Below, piece by piece: positions 7,883 to 14,605 of a stretch of 51,008 bases of DNA. The translations under genes were made by a program, and so were the position numbers. The stretch is taken from NCBI GenBank assembly GCA_934693135.1, contig CAKUVA010000016.1, positions 1-51,008 on the forward strand, written 5' to 3'. This stretch comes from an uncultured Bacteroidales bacterium. Its GTDB lineage: Bacteria > Bacteroidota > Bacteroidia > Bacteroidales > UBA932. How positions within the stretch are numbered: position 1 is the first letter of the stretch; each line of letters starts with the position of its first letter. The notes beneath the pieces are model-generated. The model was not told the DNA's origin, did no database searches, and saw only the letters and a program-made list of their open reading frames with translations.

Positions 7883-8952
7883 ATTCCCCATTTCAATGTT
7901 GTGGAGTCCTGCTCTCCGAAATAATATTTTGTGAGCCAGTATTTGAACAGAGGATCTGTCAGAAAAGGCTCGTCTTTGTCGTTGAACGCCAAGACTTCTT
8001 TTTTCATCAGGGCGTCCTTAAGTCGTTTAACATTCGCTGAAGATCTGAGGTTGTATTTCTCCAAAACTTCTGTAGTGCTGAATTTCATGACGCCATCAAG
8101 TGTAGCTTTAAGCATGCGTTCCTGATAGTCAGTGAGACTGTCCATGATTCTCATGAATCTTGGTGTGTGAACGGATAGCATGCATGACAGCGCATCTGAA
8201 AATGTTAGTTCGCTGATGTATCCCTTGGACAAGGAGTCGCAGATGAAGAAGAAATTGTTTATATACCAGATGTTGTTCCCGAACAAGCGACATGCACTGA
8301 GGAGCAAATCTCTGTCAATGACTTTTCCTCCTGCCATGAATCCTCGCATGATGTGATCTGCTATTTCTGACTCGGGAATGTCTGACAATTCTATCAGCGA
8401 AGCGACATTGAAGAAGAACTTCCTTTTGCGAAATATCTGTTCCATGGCATTGTATGCAGAACCGATGAAAATGAGTGATACTTTCTTATTTTCTCCATAG
8501 TGTGCTTTTGCAGCTGTTTCCAGAGCTTTTATCATGGATTCTCCATCATCAGAATTCAAGCAGTGAAATTCATTAAATATCACTACTATCTGTTTCCCAG
8601 AGCTTTCAGCTATGCGATAAGGCAGTTCTGCGGTTTCTGCTATATATTCGTCTGTGACTGATATGTCTGATGTAGTGTCTTCTTTTAGAAATACCTTGCG
8701 GTAGTGATGTATGAATGCTGAGGTGCTTCTGATATTTGCAAGTGAAATATTGAATGTTTGAAGTGGAATTCCTTTAATCTTTAAGGTATACAATACCTGT
8801 TGCACTGCAGACATCTTTCCGCTTCCGTGTGGTGCAAGTATGGCTGCATTGCCTCCGGAATTTATGACTGAGCTTATGGCATCACAATCTTTTCTCCGGC
8901 TGATGAAATATTTTCCTGTTACATATCTGTCGAACTGAAAAGGATTGTCCAT
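7879..8952 (-). CDS. AAA-type (archaeal ATPase family) protein with altered Walker motifs
   Basis: 357-aa protein of the P-loop 'archaeal ATPase'/ORC-like family: an N-terminal NPFQFDRYVTGKYF signature, a P-loop at residues 40-48 (APHGSGKMS), a Walker B-like IVVIFNEFH (residues 122-130), a sensor-like LIFIGSAYNAM and a C-terminal winged-helix region. Two key positions deviate: the Mg-binding Thr/Ser after the Walker A Lys is Met47, and the Walker B Asp is Asn127 (Glu128 is kept). I read both directly from the codons. ATP binding or hydrolysis may therefore be reduced. It is the first gene of an operon and is coupled to the sirtuin by an ATGA overlap. The specific function is unknown. Confidence 0.8.
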   Translation of the reverse strand: MDNPFQFDRYVTGKYFISRRKDCDAISSVINSGGNAAILAPHGSGKMSAVQQVLYTLKIKGIPLQTFNISLANIRSTSAFIHHYRKVFLKEDTTSDISVTDEYIAETAELPYRIAESSGKQIVVIFNEFHCLNSDDGESMIKALETAAKAHYGENKKVSLIFIGSAYNAMEQIFRKRKFFFNVASLIELSDIPESEIADHIMRGFMAGGKVIDRDLLLSACRLFGNNIWYINNFFFICDSLSKGYISELTFSDALSCMLSVHTPRFMRIMDSLTDYQERMLKATLDGVMKFSTTEVLEKYNLRSSANVKRLKDALMKKEVLAFNDKDEPFLTDPLFKYWLTKYYFGEQDSTTLKWGI

Positions 8953-8973
8953 CTCGGTAGTAGTTTATACTGA

Positions 8974-8981
8974 CAAAAATA
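8974..8981 (-). promoter_or_regulatory. Possible -7 element of the ATPase-sirtuin-hisD operon
   Basis: On the minus strand TATTTTTG fits TAnnTTTG, 21 nt before the start codon. No TTG is found at the proper -33 distance, so support is partial. Confidence 0.4.
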
Positions 8982-9033
8982 ATGAATTTGTGCGATTTAC
9001 ATTACTATTTCCAAGAAAAAATAGTAAAATCTC

Positions 9034-9063
9034 TTTGTAATCCGGAAAAATGTTGTACCTTTG
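9034..9063 (+). promoter_or_regulatory. Promoter of rpsU
   Basis: TTTG at 9034-9037 and TACCTTTG at 9056-9063 are spaced by 18 nt. The predicted start near 9068-9070 gives a leader of about 70 nt. Confidence 0.8.
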
Positions 9064-9069
9064 CACCCG

Positions 9070-9137
9070 CTGAATTCGAAATGTGATTTGTAAGTTTTTG
9101 AAATTCAGTAGATTTTTAATAAAAGGAGGTGATTCAG
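9070..9137 (+). promoter_or_regulatory. rpsU leader with two competing helices and an extended Shine-Dalgarno
   Basis: CTGAATT at 9070-9076 can pair with AATTCAG at 9102-9108 (perfect 7 bp) or with GATTCAG at 9131-9137 (7 bp, one G-U), which overlaps the end of the Shine-Dalgarno and lies 2 nt before the start codon. The pairings exclude each other. AAAGGAGGTGAT at 9122-9133 is complementary to 12 nt of the canonical 16S rRNA 3' end. The sequence shows the complementarity; a switch is an inference. Confidence 0.6.
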
Positions 9138-9139
9138 AT

Positions 9140-9334
9140 ATGATTATTGTACCGCTTAAAGAAGGTGAGAACATCGAGAGAGCGCTCAAAAGATTCAAAA
9201 GAAAATTTGAGAAAACAGGTGCTATTCGCGAGCTCCGTGCCAGAAAGAATTTTGTTAAACCATCTGTCAAGAAGAGAGAGCAGATTCAGAAGGCCATCTA
9301 CGTACAGCACATGCAGCTCGAGGATGAGCAGTAA
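9140..9334 (+). CDS. rpsU: 30S ribosomal protein S21 (bS21)
   Basis: Small-subunit protein near the 3' end of 16S rRNA. The 64-aa product MIIVPLKEGENIERALKRFKRKFEK has the family length, and the basic C-terminal half has the RARKNFVKPSVKKR stretch. An upstream in-frame ATG at 9083 would place the Shine-Dalgarno inside the gene, so I use 9140, 6 nt after the 12-nt Shine-Dalgarno complementarity. In Bacteroidota ribosomes bS21 helps sequester the anti-Shine-Dalgarno, and bS21 genes often carry a strong Shine-Dalgarno while other genes do not, which implies autoregulation; this gene fits that pattern. It is monocistronic, with its own promoter and terminator. Confidence 0.97.
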   Translation: MIIVPLKEGENIERALKRFKRKFEKTGAIRELRARKNFVKPSVKKREQIQKAIYVQHMQLEDEQ

Positions 9335-9370
9335 TATTGTAAGTAGATAATATATCTGAAAATATATACG

Positions 9371-9407
9371 GCTGATCGGATTTTATAGTCCGGTCAGCTT
9401 TGCTTTT
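9371..9407 (+). terminator. Intrinsic terminator of rpsU
   Basis: Arms GCTGATCGGA (9371-9380) and TCCGGTCAGC (9389-9398), one G-U pair, followed by the T-rich TTTGCTTTT. The tail doubles as the -33 element of the next promoter. Confidence 0.85.
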
Positions 9408-9429
9408 GTAGACGTATTTGCTAAATTTG
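9399..9429 (+). promoter_or_regulatory. Promoter of the AsmA-like gene and prmA
   Basis: TTTG at 9399-9402 and TAAATTTG at 9422-9429 are 19 nt apart. The -33 element lies in the T tract of the rpsU terminator. Predicted start near 9435. Confidence 0.7.
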
Positions 9430-9468
9430 CGTTTTGTGTTCCCGTGAGTGGGGCTTAATGTTCAGAAA

Positions 9469-12400
9469 ATGGAAAATAAAGAAATTGGTAAGCAGTCACA
9501 TTGGCGTTTTCGCGGACTTAAGATTACATTGGCAGTGATTGCTAGTGTTTGGGCTGTGTTTCTTTTGGCTGTGCAGATTCTCATGAGTTCATCTTTTTTG
9601 ACTGGCATAGCGAAAAAATATGTATCAGAATATGTGGATGCAGATGTTTATTTCGGTAACATTTCAGCGTCTGTCTTGAAGAGTTTTCCTAATCTTAATA
9701 TAGAGGTTTCTGATGTAAAAGTTACATATCCTCATTCAAGATTTGCTTCGTATGATTCTACAGGTGTTGATGGACTTCTTCGTCATGCCGGGAGAGGAGA
9801 ATCTGTCGATACTCTTGCATCTTTCAAACGCTTGAACTTATCGGTCAATTATTTGGCTGCGGTAATGGGGCGTATTCATGTGCATGAGGCCAGTTTGGAT
9901 AGGCCAAGGATATTCGCACATTGTTTCGGAGATAAAATTGCAAACTGGAATATTCTGAAAAATATTTCATTGGATGAGAATGATGTTCCGGATACGAGTA
10001 CTACAGTGCTTCCTCCAATTGCTATCAGTCGGGTTGCTTTGACGGGGCATCCGCATATAGTATATACTGACTGTGCAGATACAATCTATGCGGCCATGTT
10101 CTTGAAGCAGATGCTATTTCATGGCAGGCTTACTACTCGCAAAGCTAAACGCAATAAGCTTGGTTTGGAAATGGATAGCCTCTTTCTCTCAGGGCGTCTT
10201 CCTGCTGATACTGTAGTTTTAGCGGTAGATCATTTCGGTATTTCCGAAAAAGAAAAAGATATGGCTTTTTCAGTGAATGCGAAGACTTTTCTTGGTATGA
10301 ATGATTATGGACGTCTTCTTATTCCTGTTTCCTTGTCTGGAAAGCTTAATTTCCCCAACAATGACTTCAAAACGTTGGCACTTAAAGATTTTAGAGCAGA
10401 TGTTGCTACTGTGACATTGACAGGAAACGCTGATGCAAAGTTCCTCGGTGATAGTACGTATTTGCGTGCAGAAGCTTCGATAAATGACTGCAATGTTCAG
10501 AATCTAATACACTTTTGTGGAAAAAATTTCTTGCCTTCTGCCTTGAAGTTAGATACGGATGCGGTCGTGTCTCTTACTGCGTTGTGCGACGGATATTATA
10601 ATCCTTCAGCGAAGACGTTGCCTGAACTCGTCGCTGAAATTGTGTTGCCGAAATCATATATACGTTATCCCGGAATTCCTGATGGCCATGCGGAAATCGA
10701 TATCAATGCTGTTACAGATAAGGAAGGAAAATTGGATGTGAGTTTCGACGATATGTGCGTGAATTTCGGAGGCTTTGATGTCGATGCGAAGGGTATGGTA
10801 AAGGATGTCCTCGGAGACGATCCTCTCATTATTGTGGATTCCAAAGGATATGCTTCTCTTGGTCAGTTGATGGCGTTTGCTCCTGATACATGTGGCTATT
10901 CTGCATCTGGAGAGATTAATGCTGCTTTGAAAGGAAATATTCGTATGTCTCAGATGAGTCCATATAATTTTTACGGCGCCTCTCTTGATGGATATATACG
11001 AAGTCGTAATGTCGTTTTATCCTCCGATTCGGACTCTCTTTATGCTTGGATTGGAAATCCTGAGATAAAGTTAGGAACAGTTTCTAATCGTGTTGATGGC
11101 GCATTGCCACGAGGTACTCGGCTTTTGGCTCTTACGGCGAGGATTGATACTTTGTATGCAAATTATGGCAAAGGTATTCTTTTCAGAGGCTCTGGAGTAG
11201 GCTTTGTTGCTCAGAATGCCTACAAAACTTATAGAGGTGCAGCTCATGAGCATAATCCTATAGTTGGAGCGCTATCTTTTTCACGGTTATTTATGAATGG
11301 TGAGGATTCTTTGTTTATGGGGGTAGTTGGCTCTGAGAATACATTCCGTTATTCGGAGAAATGTCATGGGCGCATACATACGCCTATGTTGAGCCTTGTT
11401 AGCTCCAATTCCAAGATATTTGCTCGCCAAGGAGTAAATCGCTATGGGTTCCGTGATGCGGAATTATCTGCTTCAGCTGTTTTGACGACATTTGAACGTA
11501 GCCAGAGACGCAGAGTTATTCTGGATTCGTTGCAGCGTGTGTATCCGGGAGTCCCACGAGATTCTCTCTTCAAAAGGGCAATTGAATCTAAAATGGTGGG
11601 GAGACAACTTCCTGATTTTATGTCGGAAGCTGATTTTAGAAAACATGATATAAACATCACATTGAATGAAACTCTTGCCAAGTATTTGAAAGAGTGGAAT
11701 CTAAAGGGTGGGATTGATATTAAGAGTGGTATTGTTTTGACTCCTTATTTTCCGTTGCGTAATGTCGTTGAGGATGTGCGTGGCACTCTGACAAATGATG
11801 CTGTGAACTTGGATAATTTTACGTTCCGTCCAGGGACGTCTGACATGTCGGCTTCTGGAGTTCTCAGCGGACTTAAAGGTGCTTTGCTTGGATATGGTCC
11901 GCTCAAGCTTGATCTTAAATTGAGGTCTAAGAAAATGGATGCCAATGAGCTTCTTACAGCTTATAACGTTGGAGCAAAGTACGTTCCAGATGAGTCATCA
12001 GAAAAGACTTTTATGTCTGACGTGTCAGAGGCTTCGTATTTTGATAGCACTACAGTGGCGGAAAATATTGTAGCTGATAGTACTTTAGCGATGATCGTAA
12101 TTCCTGCCAATCTTATTGCCAATGTGTCTCTTCAAGCTAATGAGATAGATTACTCAGATTTGAAGATATCATGGCTTGCTGCTGATATGACAATGAAAGA
12201 AAGATGTTTGCAACTTACGAATACGCTTGCGACATCGAATATGGGTGATATTTATTTCGAGGGTTTCTATTCTACGCGTACCAAACATGACATCAAAGCT
12301 GGGTTTGACCTTAATTTATCAGACATTACTGCTGACAAGGTAGTACAACTATTTCCTGCTGTTGATACCATTATGCCTATGCTTACGTCATTCAAAGGTA

Positions 12401-13266
12401 TGCTTGATTGTGAAATGGCTGCGACTACTGATTTGGATACCAATATGAATGTTATAGGCAAGTCGATGAATGGAATAATGAAAATTAGTGGACGTAATGT
12501 CTCTTTGGAGGAGAGCACAGCATTCCATAAGCTTGCTAAGATGCTAATGTTCAAAAATAAGAAGACTGGAAAGGTAGGTGATATGTCTGTAAGCGGTCTT
12601 ATTAGTGATAACCGTTTGGAAATCTTTCCGTTTGTACTTAAAGTCGATAGGTATACATTGGCAATGAGTGGCTTGCAAAACTTTGACCAGACATTCAAAT
12701 ATCATGTGGCTGTGTTGAAGTCTCCTGTTCCATTTAGGTTTGGAATAAATATCTTCGGTAATTTTGATGACTGGAAATATCGTATTGGAAAGGCTCAGTA
12801 TAAGAACACTAATGTTCCTGTATTTACTGCGCAGATAGATACTCTTCAGATGAATCTTGTAAGTTCGATACATAACATTTTTGCTAAGGGTGTTGATTTG
12901 GCTGTCAGACAGAATGTTGCTATGAAAAATAGTATTGACTCATGCAAGATTGCGAAAGGCTTTAATCCAGATGCTTCGATTGATTCTTTGGATGCAGGAC
13001 AGATGAAGGTGTTGGATTCACTTCAGACAGCATATGATAGTCCTGTCGATTCTATGCTTAATGCAAGGATTGATTCTTTGAAGATAGTTTCATCTACATC
13101 TGAAGTTGATGTACAATCCGGCATTCAGAGCTCCGTAGAAAAACAATTCCGTCAGAAGGAAAACGCGGAAAACAAGCGTGATTGCAGACGTCGTAGACGT
13201 GATGCGAAACGTTCTGGTAAACAGGTTGGAATTGTGGAATTTGATGATGATATATATAAAGATTGA
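9469..13266 (+). CDS. AsmA-like envelope protein
   Basis: Large membrane-anchored protein, 1265 aa from the chosen ATG. After a short cytoplasmic N-terminus there is one transmembrane helix (about residues 20-42, ITLAVIASVWAVFLLAVQILM) followed by the AsmA signature: a helix-like segment and VYFGNISASVLKSFPNLNIEVSDV. The rest is long and beta-rich with repeated short strands, typical of AsmA/TamB-type proteins that form a periplasmic groove thought to carry phospholipids toward the outer membrane. The C-terminus is basic (RRRRDAKRSG). A GTG at 9448 would add 7 residues; the ATG at 9469 is preferred. prmA starts 2 nt after its stop. Family fairly sure, cargo unknown. Confidence 0.82.
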   Translation: MENKEIGKQSHWRFRGLKITLAVIASVWAVFLLAVQILMSSSFLTGIAKKYVSEYVDADVYFGNISASVLKSFPNLNIEVSDVKVTYPHSRFASYDSTGVDGLLRHAGRGESVDTLASFKRLNLSVNYLAAVMGRIHVHEASLDRPRIFAHCFGDKIANWNILKNISLDENDVPDTSTTVLPPIAISRVALTGHPHIVYTDCADTIYAAMFLKQMLFHGRLTTRKAKRNKLGLEMDSLFLSGRLPADTVVLAVDHFGISEKEKDMAFSVNAKTFLGMNDYGRLLIPVSLSGKLNFPNNDFKTLALKDFRADVATVTLTGNADAKFLGDSTYLRAEASINDCNVQNLIHFCGKNFLPSALKLDTDAVVSLTALCDGYYNPSAKTLPELVAEIVLPKSYIRYPGIPDGHAEIDINAVTDKEGKLDVSFDDMCVNFGGFDVDAKGMVKDVLGDDPLIIVDSKGYASLGQLMAFAPDTCGYSASGEINAALKGNIRMSQMSPYNFYGASLDGYIRSRNVVLSSDSDSLYAWIGNPEIKLGTVSNRVDGALPRGTRLLALTARIDTLYANYGKGILFRGSGVGFVAQNAYKTYRGAAHEHNPIVGALSFSRLFMNGEDSLFMGVVGSENTFRYSEKCHGRIHTPMLSLVSSNSKIFARQGVNRYGFRDAELSASAVLTTFERSQRRRVILDSLQRVYPGVPRDSLFKRAIESKMVGRQLPDFMSEADFRKHDINITLNETLAKYLKEWNLKGGIDIKSGIVLTPYFPLRNVVEDVRGTLTNDAVNLDNFTFRPGTSDMSASGVLSGLKGALLGYGPLKLDLKLRSKKMDANELLTAYNVGAKYVPDESSEKTFMSDVSEASYFDSTTVAENIVADSTLAMIVIPANLIANVSLQANEIDYSDLKISWLAADMTMKERCLQLTNTLATSNMGDIYFEGFYSTRTKHDIKAGFDLNLSDITADKVVQLFPAVDTIMPMLTSFKGMLDCEMAATTDLDTNMNVIGKSMNGIMKISGRNVSLEESTAFHKLAKMLMFKNKKTGKVGDMSVSGLISDNRLEIFPFVLKVDRYTLAMSGLQNFDQTFKYHVAVLKSPVPFRFGINIFGNFDDWKYRIGKAQYKNTNVPVFTAQIDTLQMNLVSSIHNIFAKGVDLAVRQNVAMKNSIDSCKIAKGFNPDASIDSLDAGQMKVLDSLQTAYDSPVDSMLNARIDSLKIVSSTSEVDVQSGIQSSVEKQFRQKENAENKRDCRRRRRDAKRSGKQVGIVEFDDDIYKD

Positions 13267-13268
13267 AA

Positions 13269-14129
13269 ATGAATAGCAGTGATTATATAGAGGTGTTGAT
13301 ATCCATAGATCCTTTCAGTGTGGAAAATGCGGAGATAGCAGAGGCTATGATTTCGGATCTTCCGTATGATTCTTTTTCTATCGAAGAAGATGTCTTGAAA
13401 TGCTATATTCAACAGGAATTGTATGACAGAAGAGCATTGAGGCTTGTCCTTTCAAGTTTGCCATTTAAGACTGATTTTACTGCGACGAAAGTCCCATTCC
13501 AAAATTGGAATGCTCAATGGGAGAGCTCATTTACGCCTATTGTTGTGAATGGACAAGTGACCATAAAGCATGTGGATGACAATGTTACTTCACGCACTAA
13601 GTATAATATCCGTCTGCGTCCGGAGATGGCTTTCGGTACAGGTCATCATGAAACCACATTCATGATGATACAGTCAATGTTGGAGTTTCAAGACTATATA
13701 AAAGGCCATGTGGTTATGGATATGGGATGTGGAACAGCTGTCCTTGGAATTCTTGCTGCTAAAATGGGGGCCGCCAAGGTTTTTGGGATAGATATTGATG
13801 CTGTTGCTGCTCAATCGGCCTTTGATAATGCAAGATTGAATAGGGTTGGTCGAGTAGTGGAGACGTTTTGCGGAGATGCTTCACTTTTACAGACAGGAAA
13901 ATATGATGTATTGTTAGCTAACATTCACCGAAATATAATCATCATGGATCTTAAGACTTATGCATCGTCTCTGAAAAATGGAGGATTACTATTTCTTAGT
14001 GGTTTCTATGAGTCGGATGTTGCTGATATATTGGAAGAGGCTAAGAAATACTCACTTTCTCTTGAAGAAGAACATTCTAAGGAGGGGTGGAAATGTCTTG
14101 TTCTTAAGCATGATTTGCATGCAGATTAA
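13269..14129 (+). CDS. prmA: Ribosomal protein L11 methyltransferase
   Basis: SAM-dependent enzyme that trimethylates ribosomal protein uL11. The 286-aa product has an N-terminal substrate-recognition domain (about residues 1-110) and a class I methyltransferase domain with PEMAFGTGHHETT, motif I VMDMGCGTAVLGILAAKMGA, acidic loop FGIDIDAVAAQSA and LLANIHRNIII (the NI/PPY-like motif IV). The ATG at 13269 is preferred to a TTG at 13263; it lies 2 nt after the AsmA-like stop, indicating an operon. A weak 7-bp stem at 14170-14202 lies downstream. Complete. Confidence 0.95.
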   Translation: MNSSDYIEVLISIDPFSVENAEIAEAMISDLPYDSFSIEEDVLKCYIQQELYDRRALRLVLSSLPFKTDFTATKVPFQNWNAQWESSFTPIVVNGQVTIKHVDDNVTSRTKYNIRLRPEMAFGTGHHETTFMMIQSMLEFQDYIKGHVVMDMGCGTAVLGILAAKMGAAKVFGIDIDAVAAQSAFDNARLNRVGRVVETFCGDASLLQTGKYDVLLANIHRNIIIMDLKTYASSLKNGGLLFLSGFYESDVADILEEAKKYSLSLEEEHSKEGWKCLVLKHDLHAD

Positions 14130-14601
14130 GATTGTATCTTGCAAATAATAACCGAGCGAACTATATGTGGACAGAATCTATTGATATTAAATGGTTTCTG
14201 TCTAAATTTTTATTGTATAGATGCTGTAATATGATTTAATCTATTTATTTAAAGCATTGTATCTTAATTGCTTTATGTATGCAAATTTTATTAGAACTTT
14301 TATTATTTAAATAGCTGATAAATAATAAGTTGCTGTTTTTCGAGTGTATGTAAATCTAATCTTATATTTTTTCAATATTCATATGATAACTATCTTATAA
14401 ACAATAGTATATCGCTATAATATATGTATTATAAAAATATAAATCTATAAAAAATTCAAAAAAATATTGTATAAATGAAAATGACTATGTATCTTTGCAA
14501 CAGATGAAAGTAAAAGTACACTAAATACTACTAGTAATAGTCTTTGTTATAGAGAGAAAAGTAATAAAACATTTATTAAACATTACATAAATTAATTCTC
14601 T
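14130..14601 (+). other. AT-rich intergenic region (472 bp)
   Basis: No credible gene is seen. It holds a weak terminator-like stem after prmA (GACAGAA 14170-14176 / TTCTGTC 14196-14202, then a T-rich run), a very AT-rich stretch from about 14200 to 14480, the promoter at 14467-14497 and the roughly 100-nt leader of the lipoprotein gene. Confidence 0.7.
14467..14497 (+). promoter_or_regulatory. Promoter of the collagen-repeat lipoprotein
   Basis: TTG at 14467-14469 and TATCTTTG at 14490-14497 are 20 nt apart. The predicted start near 14503 gives a leader of about 100 nt. Confidence 0.75.
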
Positions 14602-14605
14602 ATGA
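14547..14605 (+). promoter_or_regulatory. Inverted repeat enclosing the leader and covering the start codon
   Basis: TTATAGAGA (14547-14555) can pair with TCTCTATGA (14597-14605), including a U-G pair; the right arm contains the ATG at 14602-14604. The 41-nt loop is AT-rich. Folding would occlude translation initiation; no function is proven. Confidence 0.45.

Noticed and set aside
5873..8952. ATPase-sirtuin pair as an anti-phage system
   Set aside because: The sirtuin is a short standard deacylase without a fused effector domain, the operon includes hisD and the surroundings are housekeeping genes.
9083..9139. N-terminally extended rpsU start
   Set aside because: It would put the extended Shine-Dalgarno inside the gene and add 19 residues absent from the S21 family.
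9448..9468. GTG start for the AsmA-like protein
   Set aside because: Possible, but the ATG at 9469 gives a normal short N-terminus before the membrane helix; kept only as an alternative.
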